Below, in pieces: positions 30,592 through 41,000 of a stretch of DNA of 64,000 nt. The stretch is from Nitrosomonas sp. GTDB taxonomy: Bacteria > Pseudomonadota > Gammaproteobacteria > Burkholderiales > Nitrosomonadaceae. Position 1 is the first letter of the stretch. Every line of letters starts with the position of its first letter. Where the stretch lies: NCBI GenBank assembly GCA_031316255.1, contig JALDQW010000001.1, positions 2,389,485-2,453,484 of the forward strand, read 5' to 3'. The translations under genes and the position numbers were made by a program. The notes below the pieces were generated by a model. That model was given only the letters and a program-made list of their open reading frames with translations, was not told the DNA's origin and did no database searches.

Positions 30592-30645
30592 CAGTAACAA
30601 CACTTCGCTTATGTGATGTAATGCCGCGCTTTACGATGTTGTGGT

Positions 30646-30662
30646 AAGGATTATCACTATCG
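30646..30662. promoter_or_regulatory. Weak Fur-like site upstream of two-domain multicopper oxidase
   Basis: AAGGATTATCACTATCG resembles half of a Fur box (GATTATCA) and lies ~136 bases before the oxidase ATG. It is weaker than the sites before bfd and the 756-residue protein and is given because of the iron context. Confidence 0.3.
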
Positions 30663-30797
30663 TTTTTCAATGCGATTAGCCAGTTTAAACCAGTCATATC
30701 CAATAAATATTTTTTCATATAATCGATAAATGTTTACAAATAAATGTTGCAGTATCGTCACATTGCGGAAAGTGTGTACCGTACAAGGAGAAAATTC

Positions 30798-31871
30798 ATG
30801 TTTAAACAAATAAACTGCAATTTGGCTGCTCTGGTACTCATAATGGGATTGTCCAATCAGTCCGTATGGGGAGGCTCAGAAGAAAGGATCTATTGGATTG
30901 CTGCCGATGAGGTGCATTGGGACTATGCCCCTTCGTTCCCCATTAGCCCGATGTCAGGGAATGGTTTTACAGATGTTCAGCGTATCTTTGTCGAGTACGG
31001 AATTGGGCGACGTTATTTAAAGTCAGTTTACAGAGAGTATACGGATGGATTTGGTGCGCTAAAACAACGCAATCCAAGGGAAGAGCATCTCGGCATACTC
31101 GGGCCTGTTATTCGTGCTCAAGTAGGGGACAGAATTACTGTTCACTTTAGAAATAATACGCGTTTTCCGGCAAGTATTCATCCGCATGGTTTACGTTATA
31201 TTAAAGTACATGAAGGTGCGATGGACAAAAACCATAACAACGGTGTAGTAAATCCTGGGCAAACGTATACTTACCATTGGGATGTTCCTCATCGCGCCGG
31301 TCCGGGGCCAAACGATCCGTCTTCCATTGCCTGGATTTATCATAGCCACGTTGATGAACCAGCAGATACCAATTCGGGACTGGTTGGCCCAATCGTTATC
31401 ACGAAGAGATATCATCTGAGAGAAGGGGAGAATAAACTTCCTCATGATGTTGATCGTGAGTTTTTTTCGCTTTTCACGGTATTTGATGAAAATGCTAGTC
31501 TACATTTGGAGGCCAATCTTTCTGCCTGCACGGGTGATTGTGATCCGGAAGATGAAGCTTTCCAAGAAAGCAATTTGATGCACGGCATTAACGGATTAGT
31601 GTACGGTAACAATCAGGGCTATGTCATGCGGAAGGGTGAACGTGTTCGCTGGTACATTATGGGTTTGGGGACTGAAGTCGATTTACATACGCCGCATTGG
31701 CATGGCGCAACATTGTTACATAATGGCAATCGCCTTGATGTAACCGAAGTTCTTCCGGCTGCGACCAAAACACTCGATATGAAACCTGATGTAGAAGGCA
31801 GCTGGATGTATCACTGTCATGTTAATGATCATATTGATGCCGGTATGTCGACTATGTTCATCGTTGAATAA
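30798..31871 (+). CDS. Two-domain, ceruloplasmin-like multicopper oxidase (candidate ferroxidase)
   Basis: This 357-residue secreted protein has two cupredoxin domains. Copper motifs: HPHGLRY (His128, His130), YHSHVDEPADTNSGLVGP (His182, His184), HTPHWHG (His297, 300, 302) and HCHVNDHIDAGM (His339, Cys340, His341, His345, Met350), so the type 1 and trinuclear ligands are complete. The YHSHVD...SGLVGP segment resembles ceruloplasmin/hephaestin more than CotA. Two-domain oxidases normally work as trimers. I chose ATG 30798 because AAGGAG lies just upstream and a signal peptide follows; a longer reading from 30744 is less likely. The iron neighbourhood favours ferroxidase activity, but this is inferred. 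Confidence 0.85.
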   Translation: MFKQINCNLAALVLIMGLSNQSVWGGSEERIYWIAADEVHWDYAPSFPISPMSGNGFTDVQRIFVEYGIGRRYLKSVYREYTDGFGALKQRNPREEHLGILGPVIRAQVGDRITVHFRNNTRFPASIHPHGLRYIKVHEGAMDKNHNNGVVNPGQTYTYHWDVPHRAGPGPNDPSSIAWIYHSHVDEPADTNSGLVGPIVITKRYHLREGENKLPHDVDREFFSLFTVFDENASLHLEANLSACTGDCDPEDEAFQESNLMHGINGLVYGNNQGYVMRKGERVRWYIMGLGTEVDLHTPHWHGATLLHNGNRLDVTEVLPAATKTLDMKPDVEGSWMYHCHVNDHIDAGMSTMFIVE

Positions 31872-31877
31872 GCCAGT

Positions 31878-31906
31878 CACCTACCACCAGTTTTCGCTGA
31901 AAGTAG
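31878..31906 (+). terminator. Possible terminator hairpin after the two-domain oxidase
   Basis: CACCTAC and GTAGGTG pair across a loop of about 18 bases just after the stop codon. No clear T-run follows, so it is a weak candidate in the 99-base gap between convergent genes. Confidence 0.35.
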
Positions 31907-31970
31907 GTGGTCAAAGCCCCGGGCTGATGTTGGTAAAGTCGTTGTTGTGTTTCACCGGGTTAATATGGGG

Positions 31971-32930
31971 CTAGCTTGAATAATCCAACCAGTGTTTAAG
32001 CCCCATCGAATTTAAACGTATATCGGAACTCAGCAGGTTTGCGATTTCTTCTTGTGGCAGTTGACAGCCGTGCTCGTGGATACGCTGTAACAATAGTGCT
32101 TCCAATGCTGATGAAATAGCCGTAAATTTGTCATTGCCGGCATTGTTGTTCAATTCTGCTTTCCGGGCGATTTCAACATGTGCATCAATGAGACTGTGCA
32201 TGGATTCGGCATGTCTGGCTAGATGGCTGATACGGCTATAATGCGTGAGAAAAGCGAATGCCGGGTTAAAGCGCATAATCCTGTCAATTGACGCATGTGC
32301 CGCAACCGGATCAAATTGAACCGGTGTTGTAGTGGGGAAGACAAATTCCATGCCCTCAACGTCAAGTTCGCGGTAAGAAACACCAAATGTGTCTCCGGTA
32401 AAAAAGGAATTGCTTTTTTCGTCATAAATACAGTTGTGATGACGGGCATGGCCAGGTGTGTCGATAAACAGCAGTGGACGACCGTTCAAATCAATGCGGC
32501 TCTCATCGGGTGCTTCAATGATGCGTTTTTTGTCTATGGGAAATATCTCGCCGTATACGCGCTTGAATTCTGCTTCGCCGTATACGTCGATTGCGCCAGC
32601 GATCAACTTGTCAGGACTAGCCATGTGACGGGCGCCACGAGGATGTACGACCAGCCTTGCATTGGGAAAATGGCGCATGCATGCGCTTGCGCCACCGGCA
32701 TGATCCAGATGGATGTGGGTGAGAATGACATAATCGACATCTTCAATAGCCAGGTTTTTTTCTTCGAGCACTTTAATCACACCAGCAACTGAAAACGTTG
32801 TGCCGGTGTCAACGAGCGCCATTCTGCCATTTTCTACTATGAGATGAATGGCGGCGCGTCTGGGTCGATGAAATTGGGCATCAATCGCGCTGATGCCATG
32901 TGTATATTCGGTAACGAGTGAGAGAGCCAT
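31971..32930 (-). CDS. MBL-fold metallo-hydrolase
   Basis: This 319-residue protein is of the metallo-beta-lactamase fold. Zinc ligands are visible as HIHLDH (residues 72-77), the DTPGHARHH His near 165, and TGDTFG Asp near 185; LTHYSR supplies the last His. The fold covers glyoxalase II, lactonases and many thioesterases, and nothing seen fixes the substrate. About 110 residues follow the core and are probably a helical dimerisation or lid region. It has no signal peptide and lies 48 bases after acs on the same strand, so it may be co-transcribed with it. Confidence 0.8.
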   Translation of the reverse strand: MALSLVTEYTHGISAIDAQFHRPRRAAIHLIVENGRMALVDTGTTFSVAGVIKVLEEKNLAIEDVDYVILTHIHLDHAGGASACMRHFPNARLVVHPRGARHMASPDKLIAGAIDVYGEAEFKRVYGEIFPIDKKRIIEAPDESRIDLNGRPLLFIDTPGHARHHNCIYDEKSNSFFTGDTFGVSYRELDVEGMEFVFPTTTPVQFDPVAAHASIDRIMRFNPAFAFLTHYSRISHLARHAESMHSLIDAHVEIARKAELNNNAGNDKFTAISSALEALLLQRIHEHGCQLPQEEIANLLSSDIRLNSMGLKHWLDYSS

Positions 32931-32978
32931 ATGATCTTTTGAGTACCAGAAAGTATTATAAGTATTATATTTGTGAGA

Positions 32979-34946
32979 CTAATGTGATTGTTTGAGTTGA
33001 TCGAGGATTGCAGGATTTTCCAGTGTAGAGACATCTTGGGTAATTTCTTCGCCTTTTGCCAATGCGCGCAGAAGGCGTCGCATAATTTTACCGGAACGCG
33101 TTTTGGGTAAATTCTCGCCAAATCTTATCTCTTCAGGTTTGGCGATTGGGCCGATTTCCTGTGCAACCCAGTTACGCAGTTCCAAGACAATGCGTGCTTT
33201 GTCGTTTTCATCGGGGAAGTCGCCTTTTAGCACGACAAAAGCGACGACAACCTCTCCCTTGATGTCATGCGGTTTACCGACAACAGCAGCCTCTGCAACC
33301 AGGGGATTTGCAACCAATGCCGATTCAATTTCCATTGTGCCCAAACGGTGGCCGGAAACATTAAGCACATCATCGATACGTCCCATAATCCAGAAATAAC
33401 CGTCTTTATCGCGTAGCGCTGAATCTCCGGCAAGGTAATATTTGCCTTTGCCGATCTCCTGGGGAAAATAAGCCTTCTTGAAACGTTCGGGATCTTTCCA
33501 CAGGGTGCGGATTTGTGATGGAAATGGTTTTTTGATGACTAGAAAACCGCCTTGTCCGTTCTCAACATCATGACCTGTTTCATCGACGATTGCCGTGAAA
33601 ATACCCGGTAACGGTAGCGTGCAGGAACCGGGTTTAAGCGATACTGCGCCTGGCAACGGTGCAATCATATGGCTGCCTGTTTCAGTTTGCCACCAAGTGT
33701 CAACAATGGGACAACGGGTGCGGCCGACTTTTTTGTAAAACCACATCCAAGCTTCCGGATTGATGGGCTCGCCAACAGAGCCCAGCAGCCGCAGTGATGA
33801 TAAACTGTAGTTGTCAGGCAAATCTGCTCCGAGTTTGATCAGGGAGCGGATTGCTGTGGGCGCCGTGTAAAACGTGGTTACCTTGTGTTTGTCAATAACA
33901 TCCCAGAATCTTCCGGCGTGCGGATAAGTTGGCACACCTTCAAAAATGACTTGTGTTGCACCCATGGCCAATGGGCCGTAAGCAACATAACTGTGTCCGG
34001 TAATCCAGCCAACATCGGCAGTACACCAGAAAATATCGGACGGCTTGTAATCAAAAACCCATTGCATGCTGACCATGGTGCCAAGCAGATAACCGGCGCT
34101 TGAATGTTGTACCCCTTTGGGTTTTCCCGTTGACCCTGATGTATAGAGGGTAAACAAAGGGTGTTCGGCATTCACCCACTCCGGTTCGCACTCAGAGCTG
34201 GCGTCTTGTGTAATTTCATGCCACCAGAGATCCAGCGCTGGATCAAAAGGAATTTCCGATCCAGAACGTTGATAAACAACGACTGTTTTTACAGATTCTG
34301 CCCCACCCATGTTAATGGCTTCGTCAACAGTTGCCTTAAGCGCATGATGCTTGCCGCCGCGCACTTGTTCATCCGCTGTAATAATTGCTTTTGCCCCGGC
34401 ATCGGTAATACGTTCATGCAAACTTTTGGATGAGAATCCACCGAAAACGACCGAATGAATTGCGCCAATTCGCGCGCAGGCCTGCATCGCGACGACAGCT
34501 TCGGTGCGCATGGGCATGTAAATAACGACACAGTCGCCTTTTTGGATATTTTGCGCTTTCAGAGCATTGGCCAATTTGCAGACGTGCTGATGCAGTTCCC
34601 GGTAGGTTGTATGGGTGATTTCCCCCTCGTCAGATTCAAAAATTATGGCTGTTTTGTCGGGTTGTGTAGATAAATGGCGGTCTAGACAGTTGTATGAAAT
34701 GTTAAGTTCACCGTCGTTGAACCATTTAAAAAATGGAGGATTGCTATCATCCAGAATGTTTGAGAAGGACTTGTGCCAGAGAACATGCTTATTAGCCTGT
34801 TGCGCCCAGAAGGCCTGATAGTCTGATTCAGCCAGCCGACACAGTTTTTGATAGTCATCCAGACCGGAAACATTGGCTTGCTGGACAAAAGATGTACTTG
34901 GTGGAAAAATACGTGATTCGTTTAAAACGGATTCAATTGTTGACAT
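32979..34946 (-). CDS. acs: Acetyl-CoA synthetase
   Basis: This 655-residue AMP-forming ligase activates acetate to acetyl-CoA. Motifs are [17 protein letters not shown] (P-loop A3), TYREL near residue 110, [12 protein letters not shown] (A5), and the C-terminal [16 protein letters not shown], whose lysine is the site of regulatory acetylation. I chose the ATG at 34946 ([11 protein letters not shown]) with CTGGAG upstream; the longer frame from 35030 is unlikely. The downstream MBL-fold gene shares its strand. The 337 bases upstream to the divergent HD-GYP gene hold no gene. Confidence 0.95.
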   Translation of the reverse strand: MSTIESVLNESRIFPPSTSFVQQANVSGLDDYQKLCRLAESDYQAFWAQQANKHVLWHKSFSNILDDSNPPFFKWFNDGELNISYNCLDRHLSTQPDKTAIIFESDEGEITHTTYRELHQHVCKLANALKAQNIQKGDCVVIYMPMRTEAVVAMQACARIGAIHSVVFGGFSSKSLHERITDAGAKAIITADEQVRGGKHHALKATVDEAINMGGAESVKTVVVYQRSGSEIPFDPALDLWWHEITQDASSECEPEWVNAEHPLFTLYTSGSTGKPKGVQHSSAGYLLGTMVSMQWVFDYKPSDIFWCTADVGWITGHSYVAYGPLAMGATQVIFEGVPTYPHAGRFWDVIDKHKVTTFYTAPTAIRSLIKLGADLPDNYSLSSLRLLGSVGEPINPEAWMWFYKKVGRTRCPIVDTWWQTETGSHMIAPLPGAVSLKPGSCTLPLPGIFTAIVDETGHDVENGQGGFLVIKKPFPSQIRTLWKDPERFKKAYFPQEIGKGKYYLAGDSALRDKDGYFWIMGRIDDVLNVSGHRLGTMEIESALVANPLVAEAAVVGKPHDIKGEVVVAFVVLKGDFPDENDKARIVLELRNWVAQEIGPIAKPEEIRFGENLPKTRSGKIMRRLLRALAKGEEITQDVSTLENPAILDQLKQSH

Positions 34947-35283
34947 TGTAAAACTCCAGTAGATGAGACTGTCTTGGATTGGTTTTTGTCGTGTTTGGTT
35001 ATAGTTGTAAGAATATCGATTTTGATTCAACGCTATTATTTTTTTCTGAGCGGTTCTTGTATACCTTTATGGGATAGCGCCATAAGATTGTACCATCGCC
35101 ATTTAACTTGTATTTGATATTGCCGCAAGAAAGGGCTTAGGCAAAATTGACGTAAATTCAGTGGCTATAGTAATCAGCTTTAACTTTTTGTAGTACACGT
35201 CTGTTTTGTTGCGTTTTGTTGGAATGATTGGTTCGGAATCTAAAATATAATAACTGTTATAAATATACCTTTAATAGTCCCTT
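34947..35283. other. Divergent intergenic region, acs / HD-GYP gene
   Basis: This gap of about 340 bases separates two divergent genes. I see AT-rich promoter-like sequence and a short TATAA/TTATA inverted repeat near 35250 before the HD-GYP gene, but no reading frame of note, no RNA gene and no convincing operator. Confidence 0.4.
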
Positions 35284-36477
35284 ATGTTGAAAAAAATTGA
35301 TGTTACGGATGTCCATCTAGGAATGTATATCCATAAAATTAGTGGCGATTGGATGAGCCATCCTTTTTGGAAGAAATCGTTTTTGTTATCGGAACAAAAA
35401 GATCTGGAACGAATTCAAAATTGCGGCGTGACGGAATTATGGATCGACACTGCCAAAGGTCTGGACATAGTCAATTCTGAGCCCGTGTGGGATCAACCTG
35501 CATCTGGGGATGACCTGCCATCTCGACCGGTATCCTTGCCCAAAAAGATTGAAAAGGTATCGCTTGAAAATGAATTGCAGGCCGCGAAAAAAATTCATAG
35601 CAATACCAAAGAAGCAGTAATCACCATGTTTAGTGAAGTGCGTATGGGGAAAGCCGTGCAAGTGGATGATGCGGTCGTGCTGGTCGACGAGATCACCCAG
35701 TCCGTGGAACGTAATGCCAATGCGTTACTCAGTTTGATCCGGTTAAAAACAGCAGATGAATATACCTACTTGCATTCAGTTGCCGTATGTGTGCTCATGG
35801 TTGCGTTGGGCAAACAATTAGGACTGCATGGAGAAGAATTGAAGCGAGTCGGTGTAGCGGGGCTGTTGCACGATATCGGCAAAATGGCTATTCCCATTGA
35901 ATTGCTGAACAAACCGGGAAAGCTCACGGATAACGAATTCGATGTGGTTAAAGATCATCCGTGTAGAGGTTGGGAAATACTTAGAACCGTTTATCAGGTT
36001 GATGAACCTGCTTTGGATGTTTGCTTGCATCATCATGAGCGTATGGATGGCATGGGTTATCCCGAAAAGCTTTCCGCGGATAACTTGACATTACATGCCA
36101 GGATGGGGGCCGTTTGTGATGTGTACGATGCAATCACCTCAGAACGTTGCTACAAAAAAGGTTGGGAACCAGCAGATGCAATTAAAAAGATGACGATGTG
36201 GAAAGACGGACATTTTGATGAAACCGTCTTTCGTGCATTTGTCAAAACTATTGGAATTTATCCCAATGGAACGCTATTAAAACTTAAATCCGGCAGGTTG
36301 GGAATAGTGATTGAACAGTCTGAAAAAAGCATTATCATGCCGTTGGTGAAAGTGTTTTTTTCCATTCGCGCGAACGGGCATATTCCTCCTGAAATTGTTG
36401 ATTTGTCAAAGTCTACAGACAGTATTGTAAGCGCTGAAAATCCACAGCAATGGGGACTTGATCTGGATAAAATCTAA
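35284..36477 (+). CDS. HD-GYP domain cyclic-di-GMP phosphodiesterase
   Basis: This 397-residue cytoplasmic protein has an N-terminal DUF3391-type region (~1-130; IDVTDVHLGMYIHKISGDWMSHPFW) and a C-terminal HD-GYP domain. The metal motif LHDIGKMAIP is near residue 195 and HHERMDGMGYPEKL near 245, so both the HD pair and the GYP signature are intact. Enzymes of this class hydrolyse c-di-GMP to pGpG or GMP, controlling motility, pili and biofilm. It is a single gene, divergent from acs. Together with the GGDEF/EAL protein at 56 kb it gives two c-di-GMP enzymes in the window. Confidence 0.9.
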   Translation: MLKKIDVTDVHLGMYIHKISGDWMSHPFWKKSFLLSEQKDLERIQNCGVTELWIDTAKGLDIVNSEPVWDQPASGDDLPSRPVSLPKKIEKVSLENELQAAKKIHSNTKEAVITMFSEVRMGKAVQVDDAVVLVDEITQSVERNANALLSLIRLKTADEYTYLHSVAVCVLMVALGKQLGLHGEELKRVGVAGLLHDIGKMAIPIELLNKPGKLTDNEFDVVKDHPCRGWEILRTVYQVDEPALDVCLHHHERMDGMGYPEKLSADNLTLHARMGAVCDVYDAITSERCYKKGWEPADAIKKMTMWKDGHFDETVFRAFVKTIGIYPNGTLLKLKSGRLGIVIEQSEKSIIMPLVKVFFSIRANGHIPPEIVDLSKSTDSIVSAENPQQWGLDLDKI

Positions 36478-36570
36478 GAACCTGTACAAGGTCTATTTAT
36501 TTGGCCATTACTGTTCATGCCTTGCGCCATCCCCATCTGTTATGAACTTGAGCAGACTTTATCTGTAGTG

Positions 36571-38028
36571 TTAAAACTGTTTTAACAGTTCAATGGCCCA
36601 GCCTACGCCAAAACCGGTCACTTCACTTCCCACAGCACCGAGTCCGTCTTTGTGACTGCTTGCCGAAAGATCCATATGTATCCAGGGTATGTCATTGACA
36701 AAATGATTGAGAAAGCGTGCTGCCAGAATATGATCAAATTCTCCGCCCAGTGTGCACTGTTTAATGTCTGCGATATCGCTTTCCAGATTTTCATCATAAT
36801 CTGCATCCATGGGGAATACGCAGACGCGCTCGCCGCTCAATTTTCCGGCAGAAATTGCTTTTTGCGCAAGGCTTTCCTGGTTACTGAATATGCCGCTGTA
36901 ACGTGAACCCAGTGCAGTATGCATGCTGCCGGTTAGGGTCGCAAAGTCAATGATAAGCTCGGGTTTTTGTTTTCCGGCAAGAGTCAGCGTATCCGCCAAC
37001 ACCATGCGTCCTTCTGCATCTGTGTGAACTATTTCTATGGTTAATCCATTTAACGCGGTAATCACATCGTTTTGCTTGTATGCACGCGGACTGATATGGT
37101 TTTGTGCGATGGCCAGCCAACAATCAATTTCCAAGGGAAGATCGGCGCGTGTGGCAGCCAGCAGAATGCCGAGCGCCACAGCTGAACCATTCATGTCTTC
37201 GTGCATGCCTTGCATATGACGGGGTGGTTTTAAATTATGTCCTCCGGTATCAAAGCAGATGCCTTTGCCGACCAATGAAATATGTTTTAAATTCTTTCTT
37301 TGTTTGCCTGCGTAGTGTATGTGAATAATTGCCGCGTCTTCGAGATCGCTGCCCTGTGCTACCGCCACAAAAGCACCGGCCCCCATTTTTCTGAGCGTGT
37401 CGAGTGTGTATTCCTGATAGGTCCATCCTTCGTTTCTGGATAGTTTTTTAATTTGCTCACAATAGGTTTGGGGTGTCAGTTCATTCGGTGGCAACACAGT
37501 CAAGCCGCGTGCAAGCAGATTACCTTCTGCAAGTGCGCGCTGTAATGTAAAGTTATTGTCGCCTTTGTGGTCGTATAAATGGATATGCTTGAGCGATATT
37601 CTTTCCGGTTTTTGTTTGCGGACTGGAAGCGCGGCGCCATTTACCCAGGCGGTGTACACTGCTACTTCCGAGAAATGCAGTTTCTGATTAGCGTTGCCAT
37701 AGATTGCAAGATGTATTTCTTCCGGATTTTCTCTAAGTAAAGATTGAATCGCTTTACGGACGGCGGTTTGCTGTTCAAATACTGTTTTACTTACATCTAT
37801 CATTACCCATGAACACAATGCGCCATTGTCGAGGTTTGCGCTGACAGGCGCTTCACTGATTTTGTTCAGTTTTATGCGGCGGCGTTCAAGCAGCTTTGTG
37901 AGTGTGATTTCACCTGGAATAGAGTACTTCTTAGGCAATTTTTCCAGTTTTGGAAGAATGACCAGTATGTGAGATGCATGGACTGATGGATCAAATGATG
38001 AAGAATTCTGGATAAGTGTTGCCAGCAT
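36571..38028 (-). CDS. M17-family leucyl aminopeptidase
   Basis: This 485-residue cytosolic dizinc aminopeptidase removes N-terminal residues from peptides. The catalytic domain shows VGKGICFDTGGHNLKPP (metal Lys/Asp), a DMNGSAVALG segment and the signature HTDAEGRMVLADTL (consensus NTDAEGRL). I chose ATG 38028 (MLATLIQNS), which has AGGAAAG upstream; a longer frame begins at 38064. The protein is more divergent than a typical PepA, so it may belong to a PepB-like or uncharacterised M17 subgroup. It is convergent with the HD-GYP gene. Confidence 0.87.
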   Translation of the reverse strand: MLATLIQNSSSFDPSVHASHILVILPKLEKLPKKYSIPGEITLTKLLERRRIKLNKISEAPVSANLDNGALCSWVMIDVSKTVFEQQTAVRKAIQSLLRENPEEIHLAIYGNANQKLHFSEVAVYTAWVNGAALPVRKQKPERISLKHIHLYDHKGDNNFTLQRALAEGNLLARGLTVLPPNELTPQTYCEQIKKLSRNEGWTYQEYTLDTLRKMGAGAFVAVAQGSDLEDAAIIHIHYAGKQRKNLKHISLVGKGICFDTGGHNLKPPRHMQGMHEDMNGSAVALGILLAATRADLPLEIDCWLAIAQNHISPRAYKQNDVITALNGLTIEIVHTDAEGRMVLADTLTLAGKQKPELIIDFATLTGSMHTALGSRYSGIFSNQESLAQKAISAGKLSGERVCVFPMDADYDENLESDIADIKQCTLGGEFDHILAARFLNHFVNDIPWIHMDLSASSHKDGLGAVGSEVTGFGVGWAIELLKQF

Positions 38029-38397
38029 TGATTGCTTTCCTGTTGAATATGAAATTATGTGCAACGAAGTCTGTCACCGGGCTGAAAATATGATTATTTT
38101 CTATCATTGAGTGGTAGGCTGTGTATCGATTGCTGTGTCGCACAAGATGGCGATGCAGATTGACAAGGATAAATGGCTGCCAATTGTTGCGTGTCGTTCA
38201 AGTTGTTAATCTGTATGTTTAAAATTCGCAAGTGTTTGATGAGCAGCCTACTTCGAACCTTCAAATATGAAGGTATGGCTGATTAGTGCGTTTGTATCTG
38301 GTTTCTGTCATTTGAGTGGTATTATATTACGGCTGGCTCGATAGTGAGGCCAAAATAACGATTTGAGTGAAAATTCTTTATATCTTTATAAAATCGC
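38029..38397. other. Intergenic region with a hairpin, upstream of thyA
   Basis: This 369-base gap lies between the divergent aminopeptidase and thyA. It contains ACCTTCA-AATA-TGAAGGT (38257-38274), flanked by CAGCC/GGCTG that could lengthen the stem. Nothing shows whether it is a terminator, an operator or part of a small RNA. No reading frame of interest is present. Confidence 0.35.
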
Positions 38398-39192
38398 ATG
38401 CAGCAGTATCTTCAATTAATGCGCCATATTTTGGCGCATGGCCATAAAAAAACAGACCGGACCGGAACAGGAACGCTTTCAGTTTTTGGTTACCAAATGC
38501 GATTTAATCTGAGTGATGGCTTTCCGTTGGTAACTACTAAAAAATGTCATTTGAAATCAATTATTCACGAGCTATTGTGGTTCCTGCAAGGTGATACCAA
38601 TATTCAGTATCTGAAAAATAATGGTGTTTCAATATGGGATGAATGGGCTGATGAAAATGGAAATCTAGGCCCCGTTTATGGCCAGCAATGGCGTGCATGG
38701 CAGGGGGCGGATGGACGACTGATTGATCAGATTCAACCCGTTATCGATCAGATAAAAAATACACCTGATTCGCGGCGCATGATAGTGTCAGCTTGGAATG
38801 TCGCTGACTTGCATAAAATGAAACTGCCGCCATGTCATGCATTATTCCAGTTTTATGTGGCTGATGGGAAGTTGTCATGTCAGCTTTATCAAAGAAGTGC
38901 CGATGTTTTTCTGGGCGTGCCTTTTAATATCGCATCTTACGCTTTGCTGACCATGATGATTGCCCAGGTATGTCGTTTGCAGGCGGGGGAATATATCCAT
39001 ACTCTTGGTGATGCGCATCTCTATCTTAATCATCTTGATCAGACGCATGAACAGCTTGGCCGAGAACCGAGGCCACTGCCTGTGATGCAGCTGAATCCAG
39101 CGATCGAAAGTATATTTGATTTCAGGTATGAGGATTTTTCACTGAAAGACTACAATCCTCACCCGTCTATTAAAGCCCCTGTTGCAGTATGA
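38398..39192 (+). CDS. thyA: Thymidylate synthase
   Basis: This 264-residue enzyme methylates dUMP to dTMP with methylene-tetrahydrofolate. Motifs are [19 protein letters not shown], the catalytic Cys in [33 protein letters not shown] and the C-terminal tail [10 protein letters not shown]. Length equals the E. coli enzyme. The TGA overlaps the ATG of folA, so the dihydrofolate it produces is recycled by the next gene in the same operon. Confidence 0.97.
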   Translation: MQQYLQLMRHILAHGHKKTDRTGTGTLSVFGYQMRFNLSDGFPLVTTKKCHLKSIIHELLWFLQGDTNIQYLKNNGVSIWDEWADENGNLGPVYGQQWRAWQGADGRLIDQIQPVIDQIKNTPDSRRMIVSAWNVADLHKMKLPPCHALFQFYVADGKLSCQLYQRSADVFLGVPFNIASYALLTMMIAQVCRLQAGEYIHTLGDAHLYLNHLDQTHEQLGREPRPLPVMQLNPAIESIFDFRYEDFSLKDYNPHPSIKAPVAV

Positions 39193-39743
39193 GCGTGTCT
39201 AATTTGGCAATCCTGGTCGCTATGGCCAAAAACAGGGTTATAGGAAAAAATAACGGGTTGCCATGGCATTTGCCTGCTGATCTGAAACATTTCAAATCAC
39301 TGACCATGGGGCATACCATTATTATGGGCCGAAAAACCTATGAATCTATCGGGCGGCCGCTACCGGGGCGTACCAATATCATTGTGACCGGTCAAACCGG
39401 TTTTAATGTGACCGGCGCAATAGTTGTTCATTCGCTGGACGATGCGTTGCAATTGGATAAGCAATCGGATATTTCCGGCCAGAACTGCGAGCGGTTCATC
39501 ATTGGCGGCGCAGAACTTTATCGTCAAACCATTGCATTATCTCGGCGCATGTATATCACAGAAATACAACGTACATTTGATGGCGATACCTATTTTCCTG
39601 AATATAATCCGGATGAGTGGTATGAAATATCTCGCGAACGGCATATTTCTGAAGGCAAAACAGGAAATACTCCGCTGCTGGAATATCATTTTGTTATCCT
39701 GGAACGCAAAAATGCGGCGGTATTGGTAGATGGAAATAATTAA
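39189..39743 (+). CDS. folA: Dihydrofolate reductase
   Basis: This 184-residue enzyme reduces dihydrofolate with NADPH. Conserved elements are [26 protein letters not shown], the cofactor segment [21 protein letters not shown], and [12 protein letters not shown]. It is about 20 residues longer than E. coli FolA because of the C-terminus. It overlaps thyA by 4 bases. The gene ends at one arm of a 10-bp inverted repeat that may terminate transcription from both directions. Confidence 0.96.
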   Translation: MSVSNLAILVAMAKNRVIGKNNGLPWHLPADLKHFKSLTMGHTIIMGRKTYESIGRPLPGRTNIIVTGQTGFNVTGAIVVHSLDDALQLDKQSDISGQNCERFIIGGAELYRQTIALSRRMYITEIQRTFDGDTYFPEYNPDEWYEISRERHISEGKTGNTPLLEYHFVILERKNAAVLVDGNN

Positions 39744-39799
39744 GGCGAAATAATCAATCTTGAGTTTTGATCATCTCGCCTTTACCAGGTTATTTCGCC
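39744..39799. terminator. Inverted repeat between convergent folA and decarboxylase genes
   Basis: GGCGAAATAA (39744-39753) and TTATTTCGCC (39790-39799) are a perfect 10-bp inverted repeat spanning the 75-base gap between two convergent genes. An alternative shorter stem AAGGCGA/TCGCCTT exists inside. The position suggests a bidirectional terminator, although the loop is long and T-runs are poor. Confidence 0.45.
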
Positions 39800-39818
39800 A
39801 GAGCGTTATGGCGCCACA

Positions 39819-41000
39819 TTAAATCACAAATACATCCGGTAGTGGAAACCCGTTAAAGTTGCTCGCATACGCTGATGTATATGCACCGGTATTGGGAATA
39901 TAAATCAGATCACCTTCCTGTATATCAGCAGGCAACATGATGTCATGCATTAGAATATCTACTGAATCACAAGTGGGTCCTGCGACAGACCACGGAACAC
40001 AATTTCCTGTGCGGTCGGTCACTATTGCATAATTGAGTCCTTCCGTAACCTCAATCATGCCGCCAAACATGCCGGCATCCCAGTACATCCAACGTTTTCC
40101 GTTGCGTGTTGCCGTACCGACAACCTGGCAGACAAAATAGGCCGAATCGGAGACCAGATACCGTCCCGGTTCAGCGATAATCTGAATTTCATCCGGTAAC
40201 TCGGCGATCGCTTCATTAATCACTTCAGCAATGACTTCAATGGATGGTATCGGCTTCAGATGGCGTACCGGATAGCCGCCGCCAATATTTAATAAGCGAG
40301 GATTAAGCCCTGCCTCACGCATTTCTGCAAATACTTTAATGGCTCTTTCGATACCGACTCGCCAGTTCTGAGGATTGCGGCACTGTGAACCCACGTGAAA
40401 AGTGACGCCAGCAAGATCTGCTTTAAGTCTGACTGCTTCTTCGATAATCTGTGCGATGTCGGCAAAGAGTGTTCCAAACTTACCAGCCAGTGGCCAGTCA
40501 CTGCCAATATTTGGTGTATCTATTCGCAAATAGAGTTTTGCATCGGGTTTGATGCTGACGATCTTTTGTAATTCTTCAACGCTGTCAAGCACATACCACT
40601 CAACACCTTTTGCCGCAGCATAATTCAGATAAGCGCGGGATTTTATAGGATTGCTATAAAAAATTTCTGCAGCTGGAACGCCCAGTTCAAGTAACAGGTC
40701 GAGTTCCGCAATGGAAGCAATTTCGAAGCCGGCGCCTTCTTCAATTAGGGTTCGGAGTACACGGTGATCCGGATTGGCCTTGACAGCATAATGCGGACGC
40801 ACGCGTGGCAGGGCAGTCATGAAACGACGTGTCTTTTGACGAATAATAGTGCTGTCAACGAGCAGGAACGGCCTGTCATATCCACGTAACAGTCTTTCTT
40901 TAACATGGGTAAAGTCGAGGCTGACTTCAGGATGGGTGTCGAACAGTACTTCAGTTTGGGATTGCTTTTGAATAGCAGCGGTAGAAATGGGGATGAGCAT
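39819..41000 (-). CDS. Ornithine/lysine-type decarboxylase (fold type III, PLP)
   Basis: This 393-residue enzyme is of the alanine-racemase-like fold. The Schiff-base lysine lies in HYAVKANPD near residue 74, the PLP phosphate loop in LNIGGGYPV, IIAEPGRYLVSDSA is conserved, and GPTCDSVD is the active-site Cys/Asp of the eukaryote-like ornithine decarboxylase group. It would make putrescine (or cadaverine) for polyamine synthesis. Start ATG 41000 has AAGGAAAAG upstream. It is convergent with folA and faces the long gene-free stretch at 41001-41954. Confidence 0.88.
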   Translation of the reverse strand: MLIPISTAAIQKQSQTEVLFDTHPEVSLDFTHVKERLLRGYDRPFLLVDSTIIRQKTRRFMTALPRVRPHYAVKANPDHRVLRTLIEEGAGFEIASIAELDLLLELGVPAAEIFYSNPIKSRAYLNYAAAKGVEWYVLDSVEELQKIVSIKPDAKLYLRIDTPNIGSDWPLAGKFGTLFADIAQIIEEAVRLKADLAGVTFHVGSQCRNPQNWRVGIERAIKVFAEMREAGLNPRLLNIGGGYPVRHLKPIPSIEVIAEVINEAIAELPDEIQIIAEPGRYLVSDSAYFVCQVVGTATRNGKRWMYWDAGMFGGMIEVTEGLNYAIVTDRTGNCVPWSVAGPTCDSVDILMHDIMLPADIQEGDLIYIPNTGAYTSAYASNFNGFPLPDVFVI

